56,910 nucleotides of DNA from CAZNYG01 sp964577205 (GCA_964577205.1 CAZNYG010000003.1:1-56910), one strand, 5' to 3'. Shown: positions 17,055-26,357, counted from the stretch's first letter. The notes: generated by a model not told the origin, from the sequence alone. A program made the numbers and translations.

Positions 17055-18277
17055 TCCGGCAGATCCTTTCTCTGATGACGGAGCGCGGCGGAGGCCATCC
17101 CGGCAAGCCAGAAGACTTCCATGGCGACACCCGGGCCGCGCATCAGTGTGTCGAAACAGTCCCCGGCAAGAATGCCTGTTACGCTGAAGAAGACCGCTGT
17201 CCCCAATGATTGTACAAAATTATCGCCTGAAGACAAAAGACGTGCGCCATCCCTGAGTATCAGACCGGCGATCGCCAAGAACAGGAGAAGGCCGGCGAGC
17301 CCAAAATCCGCTCCGAGATGCAGGTACAGCGAATGGAGATGATGATGGCGCTGCACACCGCGCATCTCAGGAGGCAGCAGCGCGTAATACTCTGTTTGAA
17401 GAGCCGCCTGCCCGGGACCGAAACCGAAGGCCGGCCGGGCGCCGATCTCCGCGAGTGCAACGCGGTACATGGCGAACCGTTCAGTGATATTGCCGTCTTT
17501 CGAGTTCGTCCTGTGGACCCTGCCCCGTATACCCGGAACGGCCAGGTACAGCGCCCCGGCGACAATAACAGCGGTGAAGACGGCGGCGACCATGACCTTC
17601 CACCGCCGGGTACGGGCCAGCCAGTGTATGCCGAACAGGGAGTAAGAGAACAAAGCGGCGATATAGTAGCCGCGCGAACCGGTCAGAAGAAGGGATATAA
17701 GAAAGAAAACATTGGCGGCACAGAATACCGCACGGGCACGCAGGCTCTTGTCATGGCGGAGCGCCTGGCTAAGGGACATGAACGAAGCTGTCAGGCACAG
17801 CGCCCCCATCGCTATATGATGGCGGCCTCCCTTCAGAAGACCTTCATCGGCAAGGACGAAATGCGGCGCGGGACTCTTAAAGAACAGGCCGAAGTAGGCC
17901 AGTACCGAGAGGAACGCGAGGACGGCGAACGCCAGGTAATAGACGCTTGCCGATCTTTTGATCTGCCCCGCGTCCGCCAGCGACCAGCCAAGCACGAAAG
18001 GCGCGAGCCAGTGCATCAGATATCCGGCCATGACCTGATATCCCGTGGCGGCATGGGAGGTGAATATGTTCCGCGTCAGCCCGTAAGCGATGAAGACGGC
18101 TAACATGAGAAAGATCGCGTTTCTCCGCAATTCCTTCCAGTGGCTCATACCGGCAACAAGGCCCAGTCCCGCCGCGGCATACCCGGCGATATGAGAGAAC
18201 GGCATCGACAGGCCGAACAGTTCGTTAAGTAATAAAGGAAATGCCGTTGCGTTCAAGATTATAAGCCTGTTTTTCAC
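17051..18277 (-). CDS. O-antigen ligase-like polytopic membrane protein (Wzy/WaaL superfamily)
   Basis: About 408 residues with roughly ten hydrophobic helices and the Wzy_C periplasmic region (PAFGFGPGQAALQTEYYAL ... HHHLHSLYLHLGADFG), as in O-antigen ligases that join polymer to lipid A core. The N-terminus is uncertain. The open frame reaches 18328 inside the neighbouring GT9 gene; I prefer the GTG at 18277 (KNRLIILNATAFPLLL), although no clear ribosome-binding site is visible. The doubtful stretch between these starts is an octamer-type AT-rich repeat. Confidence 0.83.
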   Translation of the reverse strand: MKNRLIILNATAFPLLLNELFGLSMPFSHIAGYAAAGLGLVAGMSHWKELRRNAIFLMLAVFIAYGLTRNIFTSHAATGYQVMAGYLMHWLAPFVLGWSLADAGQIKRSASVYYLAFAVLAFLSVLAYFGLFFKSPAPHFVLADEGLLKGGRHHIAMGALCLTASFMSLSQALRHDKSLRARAVFCAANVFFLISLLLTGSRGYYIAALFSYSLFGIHWLARTRRWKVMVAAVFTAVIVAGALYLAVPGIRGRVHRTNSKDGNITERFAMYRVALAEIGARPAFGFGPGQAALQTEYYALLPPEMRGVQRHHHLHSLYLHLGADFGLAGLLLFLAIAGLILRDGARLLSSGDNFVQSLGTAVFFSVTGILAGDCFDTLMRGPGVAMEVFWLAGMASAALRHQRKDLPE

Positions 18278-18300
18278 TTTACATTTTTCATTTTCTTTGC
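18265..18300 (-). repeat. AT-rich tandem-word segment before the O-antigen ligase
   Basis: Directly after the GT9 stop codon the minus strand reads as degenerate words AAAATGAA, AAATGTAA, AGTGAAAA, then ACAGGC. Nearly the same words in the same order occur in the right arm of the element at 52805-52921. Only one arm is visible here. Confidence 0.45.
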
Positions 18301-19227
18301 TTATTCGATCCTTCTGACCGCTTCCCACACATCGTCAACCTGTATATCGTCCATCCGCTGCCGCTTGATGATCTGATGACGTTCCAACGGCTGCGGGCCT
18401 ATCTGAGAAGGATCGGTAGGGCCGTACAGCGCGATGACCGGTTTCCCCAGAGCCGCCCCGAGATGCATCGCGCCGGAATCTATGCTGATAACCGCGCGTG
18501 AAACGCTCATGAGCGCCGCCAGCCCGACAAGCCCGTCGTCCGGCGGGAATACGGTTTCAGCGACCCGGGAAAGATATCCCCTTTCATGAGGCGCCCCCGT
18601 TGCCACCGCCGAATACCCCGCCTCCGTGATCTTACGGGCCAGGCGCTGCCAGCGTTCCCGTTCCCAGTGTTTTTCCGCGCGCCTGCGGCTTGCCCCGGGA
18701 GCGATGACAAAAACATTCCCGGCCTTCATCCCCCGGACTGACAGCCATCGCAGCGCCCGTTCCCGGTCTTCGGATGCGATCTTCAGGATACCGCAATACG
18801 TTTTCGGAACATGCATGATACCCGCTCCTTCAGCAAGCCTGCGGTTGTTGCTTAATGAGGGAACCCCCGAGCGTGGGACGCGGCGATTGAGCAGCCAGAA
18901 CAACGATGCCGTGGAAAAACCCGCGCGTTCCGGTATGCCTGCGGCCGCGCCCGTCAACAGCATCCCGGGCGATTCCGAAAAGAACAGCGCCCGGTCATAC
19001 TTCTCTTTTCTAATCTGTCCCGCAAGGCGGATCGTTGCCGCTGGGCCGTCAGCGAGCCTTTCCACTACGTCATTTATGAGCCCGGTCGCCTTTATGAGCG
19101 GCGCGATCGAAGGACGCGCCACGCATGACAGCCGCGCTTCGGGCCACGTAGCGCGCGCTCCTGAGAGAACGGGCAGGCTGAACAGAAGGTCCCCCAGCTG
19201 GTTCATGTGAAAAAAAACGATCTTCAT
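18301..19227 (-). CDS. family 9 glycosyltransferase (heptosyltransferase-like)
   Basis: A 308-residue GT-B enzyme with the GT9 start KIVFFHMNQLGDLLFSLPVL and the donor-site region ISIDSGAMHLGAALGKPVIALYGPTDPSQIGP. These transfer ADP-heptose or related sugars to the LPS inner core. It overlaps the next GT9 gene by 4 nt, so the two are co-translated. Whether it is WaaC-like or adds another core sugar cannot be decided. Confidence 0.9.
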   Translation of the reverse strand: MKIVFFHMNQLGDLLFSLPVLSGARATWPEARLSCVARPSIAPLIKATGLINDVVERLADGPAATIRLAGQIRKEKYDRALFFSESPGMLLTGAAAGIPERAGFSTASLFWLLNRRVPRSGVPSLSNNRRLAEGAGIMHVPKTYCGILKIASEDRERALRWLSVRGMKAGNVFVIAPGASRRRAEKHWERERWQRLARKITEAGYSAVATGAPHERGYLSRVAETVFPPDDGLVGLAALMSVSRAVISIDSGAMHLGAALGKPVIALYGPTDPSQIGPQPLERHQIIKRQRMDDIQVDDVWEAVRRIE

Positions 19228-20213
19228 GATTGAGAGAGGCAGCGTGATACCGCGTAAAACACTTCTTCAGGAGTGATGGCCTTGAGGCACGGCATATCGC
19301 CGCACGGGGTTTTCCCGCGGCAGGGAGAACAGGCATAATCTTTCTTTATGACGGTCGTTCCGGGTGTTACCGGAGCGGTTTCAGTGACATCGGACCCCCC
19401 GAAAAGCACGACCACGGGCACGTTCAGAGCCGCGGCGAGATGCAGCGGTCCCGTGTCCCCTCCGACGACAACGGCACATCGTTTTTGCACCGCCGCGAGC
19501 GTCTCGAGAGAAGTCTTTCCGCTAAGGTCGACAGCGCCGGGGCTTATCAGCCTGCCGGCATCTTCGCGCGTTCCCATGACAACGACCCGTGTGCCCCGGA
19601 ACGTCCGGGCTATGCGGTCGGCGAGCTGCGTGTAGTTTTCAAGTGGCCATTGTTTCCCGCGCCCGCGCGCCGAGGGAATGATGCCTGCCAGACGGTCTCC
19701 GCGCCTCACGCCGTATTCGGCCAGAAGGGCGTCGGCACGCTGTTCCGCTTCTGCCGGTACCGAAAGGTTGAAGACCGCGGACTGCCGGGCATTCGTCAGG
19801 AACCGCACTGTCTCCAGCGACCTGTATACGGCGTTAGACTGCCGGAAATCCGGGGACACCTCATGGATGAACAGCCAGCTCATCTCTTTCATGCCGGGGA
19901 CGCCTGCCTTCTTTTTGGCCCCGGAAAAAGCGGCGAGCAGCGCCGAACGCGCAAGGCCCTGCAGGTCGATTACGATATCAAAGTGTTCTTTCCTTACCGC
20001 CGTCAATACCCGCAAAAAACCTGAGATACCGAGATCCCGATCCCATACGATCACATTGTCCACGTCCGGAAATAGCGTGATCACCTCAGCCCAGCGCTTG
20101 AACACGAGCCAGCTGATCCGGACATCAGGATACGCTTTCTTAAGCGCTGTCAGTACCGGATTAGCCTGAATGATATCGCCGAATGAGCTGGGCTTGATTA
20201 TCAAAATTTTCAT
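19224..20213 (-). CDS. ADP-heptose:LPS heptosyltransferase (WaaF-like)
   Basis: A 329-residue GT9 enzyme with KILIIKPSSFGDIIQANPVL at the N-terminus, GIIPSARGRGKQWPLENY, VVGGDTGPLHLAAALNVPVV, and a cysteine-rich tail CSPCRGKTPCGDMPC typical of WaaF/RfaQ proteins. It likely adds a heptose to the inner core in the cytoplasmic leaflet. It follows the DUF374-GT9 gene by 33 nt and is coupled to the downstream GT9. Confidence 0.9.
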   Translation of the reverse strand: MKILIIKPSSFGDIIQANPVLTALKKAYPDVRISWLVFKRWAEVITLFPDVDNVIVWDRDLGISGFLRVLTAVRKEHFDIVIDLQGLARSALLAAFSGAKKKAGVPGMKEMSWLFIHEVSPDFRQSNAVYRSLETVRFLTNARQSAVFNLSVPAEAEQRADALLAEYGVRRGDRLAGIIPSARGRGKQWPLENYTQLADRIARTFRGTRVVVMGTREDAGRLISPGAVDLSGKTSLETLAAVQKRCAVVVGGDTGPLHLAAALNVPVVVLFGGSDVTETAPVTPGTTVIKKDYACSPCRGKTPCGDMPCLKAITPEEVFYAVSRCLSQS

Positions 20214-20246
20214 AAATCAGATCATGTTGTGTGTTTTGCAATATAC

Positions 20247-21965
20247 CTACAGGTATTTTTTCAGCGCTTCAAATACCATGTCCACCGTCACCCCATCCAT
20301 GCAGGTACGCGCGGAGCATGACCGGTTGCGGCAGGGCTGGCACGGCACCCGGTGACGGACGATAGTGACCTTTGAACCGCGCTCACGGTGGATATAAGGC
20401 CCTGTCCTTCCCGGATCGGTCGGGCCGAGGATCCCCACGACAGGGATCCCGATCGCTACCGCGAGATGCATGGGGCCGGCTTCATTCCCGACGAACGCGC
20501 GCGCGCGACGGTAGAACGCGCATAATGCCCTCAGCGAGAGCCGTCCCGTAAGGTCAGCGGCTTTCGAACGGGCAATTGAAAGTATTTCCTCGTTCAAACC
20601 CTTTTCCCCCGCGCCGCCTTCTTTTCCCCCTATCAGTACCGGCACGGCACCCACCGCGGATATCCGGTCGATAAGAGCGGCAAAACGTCCGGGAGCCCAC
20701 CGGCGGGACGTCCATCCTCCTCCGGGATGCACAGCGACAAGTGGCCGCCCGTCATCGATATTCGTCTCCTTCAGCAGTCGTTCCACCTCATCCGAATCCG
20801 AAGGGCTCACCGCAAAAGGAAATGAAACGGGCCCCGGAGCCGCCCCGATGAACCGCGCGGCGGTAAGATGACGTTCAACGCAGTGCGAGTCTTCCCGGTC
20901 GGGTAATACCTGTTTTGATACGGCCCAGGACAGTTCCTTCATGCCGCGAGTGGCGGCCGAACCGATCCGGAAACGCGCGCCCGCGAGCATGGCCAGGAAT
21001 GCCGACTTGAAAAGGCCGTGAAAATCTATGCTGACATCTATGCGTTTTTCGCGCAGGTGCCGGGAAAACGCGCGGAGATACGATAACGAAAGCCTGTGCC
21101 GGTCGAAAACCACGACCTCGTCGATCAGCGGATTGCCTTCCAGCAGGGGAGCGCACCGCTCGTCAACGACCCACCCGATCCACGCGGAAGGATACGCGGC
21201 CCGTATGGCGGCAAGCGAAGGCAGCGTAAAGATAACGTCGCCGATCCGGCTGGGCTGTATCAACAGTATTTTCGGACGGGGATGAGCGCGAAGGTATGAA
21301 GCAAGGGTCACCTCATCCTGTTCCGGTGCCGCATCGAGAGACACCCTGAAAGCCATGTCGCCAAGAGCGCTGAGTGAAAGCAGGGAATCCTGTATCTGTT
21401 TGCGCTTTTGTTCGATGCCGTCTTCAGGAGCGACCGTGACGGGATCGCCGTACAACATGGCGGTACGGGTAAAAGGATGCGGCAGGCGGAACCTGTCCCA
21501 GGAAGAGAACGTCCACGCTTTCGCGTACGCCGCGGCAACGGGGATGACCGGGCATCCGCTTTTCTGAGCGAGGAGAGCTATACCGGGTTTCACTTCGTGA
21601 CGGGGGCCTTTCGGCCCGTCAACGGTAATGGCGCAGCATATGCCTTTTTTCGCTTTACGTATCGCGTCGGCCAGAGCGCGGCCGCCGCCGCGCGTTGACG
21701 AACCCCGGACAGCCCGGTATTTGAACCGCTCAAGGACACCCACTATCAATTCGCCGTCACGGGACCGGCTTGCCATGATGGCAATGCCCTGGCTCCGGTG
21801 GTGATACAACGCCACGAACTGGTCGCCGTGCCACAACGCATAAAGGACCGTTCCCCTGAATGCCTCCGGCCCAGCCGCTGCGGAGCGTATTTCACTGATC
21901 GACAGCGTCGCACCGACTGCACGGTACACCAGCCATCCGACAAAAGAAACGATTCGCGTTATCAT
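20247..21965 (-). CDS. fusion protein: DUF374 lysophospholipid-acyltransferase-like domain + family 9 glycosyltransferase
   Basis: A 572-residue protein. Residues 1 to about 215 are a DUF374 domain (LYALWHGDQFVALYHH, ITVDGPKGPRHEVKPGIALLAQ), a family usually encoded beside waaA. From about residue 232 a complete GT9 domain begins (KILLIQPSRIGDVIFTLPSL ... FVGNEAGPMHLAVAIGIPVV), ending in a Cys-rich motif (CQPCRNRSCSARTC) as in WaaF. A linker of some 20 polar residues joins them. The gene overlaps the waaA stop by one base (TGATG). It probably modifies KDO-lipid A and adds heptose; the combined order of reactions is an inference. Confidence 0.9.
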   Translation of the reverse strand: MITRIVSFVGWLVYRAVGATLSISEIRSAAAGPEAFRGTVLYALWHGDQFVALYHHRSQGIAIMASRSRDGELIVGVLERFKYRAVRGSSTRGGGRALADAIRKAKKGICCAITVDGPKGPRHEVKPGIALLAQKSGCPVIPVAAAYAKAWTFSSWDRFRLPHPFTRTAMLYGDPVTVAPEDGIEQKRKQIQDSLLSLSALGDMAFRVSLDAAPEQDEVTLASYLRAHPRPKILLIQPSRIGDVIFTLPSLAAIRAAYPSAWIGWVVDERCAPLLEGNPLIDEVVVFDRHRLSLSYLRAFSRHLREKRIDVSIDFHGLFKSAFLAMLAGARFRIGSAATRGMKELSWAVSKQVLPDREDSHCVERHLTAARFIGAAPGPVSFPFAVSPSDSDEVERLLKETNIDDGRPLVAVHPGGGWTSRRWAPGRFAALIDRISAVGAVPVLIGGKEGGAGEKGLNEEILSIARSKAADLTGRLSLRALCAFYRRARAFVGNEAGPMHLAVAIGIPVVGILGPTDPGRTGPYIHRERGSKVTIVRHRVPCQPCRNRSCSARTCMDGVTVDMVFEALKKYL

Positions 21966-23218
21966 CAGGAATTGATCAGCGAACGGATGATCTCTTCGGT
22001 CCGGTTCAAAGCTCCCCTCTGCTTTTCCACTGCGTGTTTTGCCCGCGCCCCGGCCCTCGAGCGGATGGAAGGATCGGAGAAAAGACGTTCCAGGGTCGTA
22101 ACAAGGTCGGGCGCGTCCTTCACCATGAAGCCCCCGCCTGATTCGGTAAGAGTGTTCGCTTCCGTGCGGAAATTTTCCATGCTCGGTCCGAAAATGACCG
22201 GCCGGTCATAGGCCGCGGGCTCGATCGGGTTCTGGCCGCCTTTAGGCACAAGGGAGCCACCGACAAAAGCGACATCCGCTATCGAATAGAGTTTCAATAG
22301 TTCGCCGAACGTATCAAGTATCAGGCAGGAACATCCGCTCATTTCCCCGCCCGAGCGCCTGCAATACGCGATCCCCGCGCCCCGTAGTATCTTTTCCACC
22401 GCTTTCGCCCGGTTCAGATGACGCGGCGCTATGACAAGTTTAAGCCGCGGGAATTTAACCCGGAGGTTCTGCCAGGCGTTCACGATGATCGCTTCCTCAT
22501 CCGAGCGGGTGCTGCCGCACACAAGAAGAAGGTCTTCCGGAGCGAAGCCGAAATCCTCTTTCTTCAACCGGAGATCGGGGAATTCCCTGTCGTATTTGAT
22601 GTTCCCGGTCAGGAAGACCCGTTTTGACGGATATCCGAGACGGATGAACCGCTCGGCGTCTTCTTCCGAACGGGCCGCGATATAGTCGATATTCAGCATG
22701 AAATGGCGCCAGAACGCGCGCAGGGACCGGTAATACGGATACGAATCTACGGACAAACGCCCGTTGATAATGATGACCCTGACCCCTTCCCGCGCCGCGG
22801 TCGAGATCATTCCGGGCCATATCTCCGTCTCAACGATAAGCAGGGCACGCGGTGAAAAGATGCCTGTGAAACGTTTCACAAGGAACGAAAGATCAAGCGG
22901 GGCGAAGAACACGTACGGGGTTATCCCGTTCCTCAGCGCGTAATCGCGTCCGGTCCGGGTAAGCGTTGTCATAACGACGGCAAACTCTTTGAAGCGGGGG
23001 ATCAGCGGCTCGACCGCGCGGACCTCGCCCAGCGAAGCGCAGTGTATCCAGATCACCGGCTTTTCAGGGTCGGTCAGAGGATACCGGCAGGCCGTCACCC
23101 GTTCTTTCCAGCCTGCGAACAAACGTTCATTCCCCCTGAACATAGCTCTGATCGAGAAATAGGCAAGAACGGGAATGAGAAAAAGAATGAGAATGAGGTT
23201 GTACGCGAAGAGTAACAC
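21965..23218 (-). CDS. waaA: 3-deoxy-D-manno-octulosonic acid transferase
   Basis: A 417-residue GT30 enzyme. It has an N-terminal membrane anchor (LILFLIPVLAYFSIRAMF), WIHCASLGEVRAVEPLI, ETEIWPGMI, the IINGRLS motif and the C-terminal GGSLVPKGGQNPIEPA. WaaA transfers KDO from CMP-KDO to lipid IVA. It starts a tight run of core genes (waaA, DUF374-GT9, waaF). The 198 nt upstream hold the largest inverted-repeat element of the window. Confidence 0.97.
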   Translation of the reverse strand: MLLFAYNLILILFLIPVLAYFSIRAMFRGNERLFAGWKERVTACRYPLTDPEKPVIWIHCASLGEVRAVEPLIPRFKEFAVVMTTLTRTGRDYALRNGITPYVFFAPLDLSFLVKRFTGIFSPRALLIVETEIWPGMISTAAREGVRVIIINGRLSVDSYPYYRSLRAFWRHFMLNIDYIAARSEEDAERFIRLGYPSKRVFLTGNIKYDREFPDLRLKKEDFGFAPEDLLLVCGSTRSDEEAIIVNAWQNLRVKFPRLKLVIAPRHLNRAKAVEKILRGAGIAYCRRSGGEMSGCSCLILDTFGELLKLYSIADVAFVGGSLVPKGGQNPIEPAAYDRPVIFGPSMENFRTEANTLTESGGGFMVKDAPDLVTTLERLFSDPSIRSRAGARAKHAVEKQRGALNRTEEIIRSLINS

Positions 23219-23241
23219 GATCAGAGGATCCTTTACATATT

Positions 23242-23414
23242 AAAAAGGCGTTCATGAGTTGATGAGTTCATGGGCTCATGAGTGCACGTCAACAGCTGCG
23301 ATCGCCGAGGGTACTCGTTTTTATCAAAAGCAGTGAAAATCTGCCTTTTGATATTCATTCCTTCGCGTCGCTAACTCATGAACTTATCAACTTATGAACT
23401 CTTGAACGCCTTTT
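23242..23414 (-). repeat. 173-nt intergenic inverted-repeat element with GTTCATGA words and AAAAGGCGTTC ends
   Basis: The left arm starts at 23242 and the reverse complement of the right arm ends at 23414. Both read AAAAGGCGTTCA and then tandem 8-nt words such as GTTCATGA, GTTGATGA and GCTCATGA. By hand about 36 of 43 positions agree. Inside lies a smaller hairpin (about 23323-23352, ATCAAAAGCAG with CTGCCTTTTGAT). The right end is two bases after the stop codon of the upstream gene. It fills most of the spacer before waaA; no gene is seen in it. Confidence 0.85.
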
Positions 23415-23416
23415 AC

Positions 23417-23995
23417 TTATTTGCTGCCGCGCTTTTTTTGCGGGGCCCAGAAGTGAATGCCGCAGGAGGAATACCGCGGAACGAAACATCCTTCAGCCGT
23501 CAGCGACACGCCTATCTTTCCGGCGTTCAGAAATCCGTTGACGTGGTTCCAGGCCTGCTCAGACATCACCTGCTGATGCCCGGACAGCTCGCAGCTTTCT
23601 TCACGCGCCTCTTCGTTCATCAACCGCTGCACGAACGAAACAGTCTGTTCCAGCGCTTCCAGCGCCACCGCGTGAAGGATATCATTGACCATGGTTTCCC
23701 CCCGCTTAGAGGCGTCCCTTATGGCTTCTTCGACTTCCGTCCCGACAGTGACGGCATAGGCGCCAAGGGCTACCCATTTATCCGGAGGGCTGATCATCAT
23801 TTCAGGCGGGATCTTGTCCTTCTGCTGCGCGTCGTAGACGGCGGCGGGGTGAATGAACGGCTGCAGCCGCCTGCTTTCACGCAGCACTTCCTCTTCCAGC
23901 TGCGCGGTGACAGCGGTGATGCGGGTCGTCGTCTTCAGGATCCGGATGATCTCCCGCGAGCGGCAGTTGATCCGGAAGTTCTTTATCTTTTTCAC
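23417..23995 (-). CDS. protein resembling the B12-dependent methionine synthase activation domain
   Basis: About 193 residues, soluble. The pattern VALGAYAVTVGTEVEEAI, then LHAVALEALEQTVSFVQRLM, EEAREES and KIGVSLTAEGCFVPRYSSC recalls the MetH reactivation domain (PF02965), which binds S-adenosylmethionine and reactivates oxidised cobalamin. No other MetH domain is present, so it would be a stand-alone form as found in some anaerobes. I chose the GTG at 23995, two bases after the secF stop; the open frame extends further, to 24079 inside secF. Its place in the sec operon does not explain its role. Confidence 0.6.
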   Translation of the reverse strand: MKKIKNFRINCRSREIIRILKTTTRITAVTAQLEEEVLRESRRLQPFIHPAAVYDAQQKDKIPPEMMISPPDKWVALGAYAVTVGTEVEEAIRDASKRGETMVNDILHAVALEALEQTVSFVQRLMNEEAREESCELSGHQQVMSEQAWNHVNGFLNAGKIGVSLTAEGCFVPRYSSCGIHFWAPQKKRGSK

Positions 23996-23997
23996 GG

Positions 23998-24927
23998 TTA
24001 TTTTGCTTTGGCCGTTTTCCCGAAGGACTGCACGCGTTTCTTCTTGCGCTCTTCCCACTCGTACACGATGGGGCTGCACACGTAAATGGAAGAATAGGTG
24101 CCGACGATCGATCCCATGACCATGGCGAACGCGAAATCGTTAATGACCTCGCCGCCCAGGAAATACAGAGAAAGGACCACCGCGAACACCGTTGAGTTGG
24201 TTATGATTGTACGCGACAGCGTGTCGTTGATGCTCCGGTTGATGATAGATCCGAAATCTTCCTTGCTGAGGAGTCGCAGGTTCTCACGGATACGGTCGAA
24301 CACGACTATGGTATCGTTGATCGAAAAGCCGGCGATCGTAAGCAGCGCGGCGATAACGGTAAGGTTTATTTCGCGTCCCAGCATCACGAATATGCCGAAC
24401 ACCACGAGGCAGTCATGGACGATACCGACCACGCCGGCGAATCCCCAGATGCTCGAATGGAACCGGAAGGCCACGTAGATGATGATCCCGATGAACGAGA
24501 ATATCATCGCGTAAAAAGCCTGCTTGCCCAGATGCCTTCCGACCGCGGGGCCGACGAACTCAACGCGGTCGACTGTCATTGAGTTCTGCTGGAATTTCTC
24601 TCTCAACGCGGCAGAGGTCTTCGCGGAGAACGCATCCTCATTAACCCCGGACTGTTTGGCCCTTATGATGACGGAGTTGTGGGAACTTTGCAGTTCGACC
24701 TTTCCCAGGCCGATATTGTCGAGCCCGGAACGGACGTCGTCCAGACTGACCGGCTGCGCGAAGGTCACCTGCATCAGAAGCCCGCCGCTGAAGTCGATAC
24801 CGTAATTCGGGCCGCGGACGATAAGCGACACGATGCTGCCGAGGATCAAAGCTCCCGAGATCGCGAAGAACAGGTAGCGTTTTCCAAGGAAGTCTATTTT
24901 TGTATCTTTCAGAAAAGAAAATTGCAC
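23998..24927 (-). CDS. secF: protein translocase subunit SecF
   Basis: A 309-residue RND-type membrane protein with six predicted helices, the periplasmic P4 domain after helix 1 (YGIDFSGGLLMQVTF), and VAALLTIAGFSINDTIVVFDRIREN in the conserved TM4-5 region. SecF works with SecD to drive late stages of export using the ion gradient. It follows secD by 11 nt. Length is typical. Confidence 0.96.
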   Translation of the reverse strand: MQFSFLKDTKIDFLGKRYLFFAISGALILGSIVSLIVRGPNYGIDFSGGLLMQVTFAQPVSLDDVRSGLDNIGLGKVELQSSHNSVIIRAKQSGVNEDAFSAKTSAALREKFQQNSMTVDRVEFVGPAVGRHLGKQAFYAMIFSFIGIIIYVAFRFHSSIWGFAGVVGIVHDCLVVFGIFVMLGREINLTVIAALLTIAGFSINDTIVVFDRIRENLRLLSKEDFGSIINRSINDTLSRTIITNSTVFAVVLSLYFLGGEVINDFAFAMVMGSIVGTYSSIYVCSPIVYEWEERKKKRVQSFGKTAKAK

Positions 24928-24938
24928 GGTATCTCCTC

Positions 24939-26357
24939 CTATATCTTTATCGTCTCGATGATTCTCTCGCGGAACAGGAACTCATAGATCAGTTTGGTCA
25001 CGGTGATCGCGGTGAACATGCTGATCGCGATACCGATGGTCAGCGTGACGGCGAATCCCTTAATGGGCCCCGTGCCGAACTGGAACAGGAAAATGGCGGC
25101 GATCAGCGTCGTCAGGTTCGAGTCCAGGATGGTCGTAAATGCCTTCTGGTAACCGGCGTCCAGCGCGAGCCGTGCCGTTTTTCGCGCGGCCAGCTCTTCG
25201 CGGATACGTTCAAGGATAAGGACGTTGGCATCAACGGCCATACCCAGCGTCAGCGCGATACCCGCGATGCCGGGCAGCGTCAGCGTGAAGTGGAAATAGG
25301 CCATGACTCCCATCAGTATGAACAGGTTGAGGAAAAGCGCCACGTTCGCGATCATGCCCGATGCCCCGTAGTATACCGCCATGAAAAGCCCTACCACAGC
25401 GCAGCCGACCAGAGAGGCGATTATGCCGGCCTTGATGGAATCTTCGCCCAGTGAAGGCCCTACGGTACGTTCTTCGATGATCCTGACCGGCGCGGGCAGC
25501 GCGCCAGCGCGAAGCACCGTCGCGAGCAGGCGGGCGTCTTCCATCGTGAAGTTGCCTTCGATGATCGCCTTGCCGTCCGGGATGCTTGACCGGATAACAG
25601 GAGCCGACTGCACGATGCCGTCAAGCACGATGGCAAGGTTGCGTTCGATGTTCGCCTCGGTAACGGCCGCGAACAGGCGCGCGCCGTCTTTATTGAACTC
25701 GATGGCAACGTTAGGGTAACCGAAATCGCCGCCAAGCTCGACTTTCGCGTTCACCAGGTAGGCGCCGGTAAGTTCAGGCGTCGATTTCACCAGGAAATAC
25801 TGGTTTTCCTTCCCCTGGAGTATTTCCAATCCCTGCGGGACAAGCTTCGCGATCTCGGGATATGACTTAAGTTCTTCGATCGTCGCGTTCTTCTTGCGCA
25901 GCTGTTCGGTAACGTCGTTGATGACCGTGCTGTTGTTCTCTACCAGGCGGAATTCCAGGAGCGCCGTTTTGCCGATCAGGTCCTTGGCGCGGCCCGGGTC
26001 TTTGATGCCCGGCAGCTGCACCACGATCCAGTGGTCTCCCTGGCGGGCGATGAGAGGTTCCGCGACGCCGAACTGGTCGACGCGGTTGCGGACGATCTCG
26101 ATGGCGCGGTCGATGGCGTCTCTGACGTTCATGGCGGGATCAAGCTTTGAGGCGTCAAGCTCCAGCAGGAGATGCGTACCCCCGCGGAGGTCCAGGCCGA
26201 GGTTCAGCACTTTCCCAAGCTTCTTGTCCTTCATCTTCTCCATCTGTTCTCTTTCCTGAGGCGTTGAGCGGTACCAGTCCCAGGTCGGGTACAGGAAGTA
26301 GCAGGACAACCCCAGCAACAGCACAGTGATGATGGTTTTGATCTGCAGTTTTGTCAT
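24939..26357 (-). CDS. secD: protein translocase subunit SecD
   Basis: A 472-residue protein with one N-terminal helix, then LGLDLRGGTHLLLEL, the periplasmic P1 domain with NRVDQFGVAEP and WIVVQLPGIKDP, and five C-terminal helices with GIALTLGMAVDANVLILERIREEL. It is the SecF partner. Its ATG shares one base with the stop of the HD-domain gene upstream. The yajC-HD-secD-secF arrangement inserts an HD protein into the classical yajC-secD-secF order. Confidence 0.96.
   Translation of the reverse strand: MTKLQIKTIITVLLLGLSCYFLYPTWDWYRSTPQEREQMEKMKDKKLGKVLNLGLDLRGGTHLLLELDASKLDPAMNVRDAIDRAIEIVRNRVDQFGVAEPLIARQGDHWIVVQLPGIKDPGRAKDLIGKTALLEFRLVENNSTVINDVTEQLRKKNATIEELKSYPEIAKLVPQGLEILQGKENQYFLVKSTPELTGAYLVNAKVELGGDFGYPNVAIEFNKDGARLFAAVTEANIERNLAIVLDGIVQSAPVIRSSIPDGKAIIEGNFTMEDARLLATVLRAGALPAPVRIIEERTVGPSLGEDSIKAGIIASLVGCAVVGLFMAVYYGASGMIANVALFLNLFILMGVMAYFHFTLTLPGIAGIALTLGMAVDANVLILERIREELAARKTARLALDAGYQKAFTTILDSNLTTLIAAIFLFQFGTGPIKGFAVTLTIGIAISMFTAITVTKLIYEFLFRERIIETIKI

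Noticed and set aside
13455..23218. Horizontally acquired island or prophage
   Set aside because: No integrase, transposase, phage gene or tRNA border is seen. The glycan genes are co-oriented and fit the LPS pathway around them.
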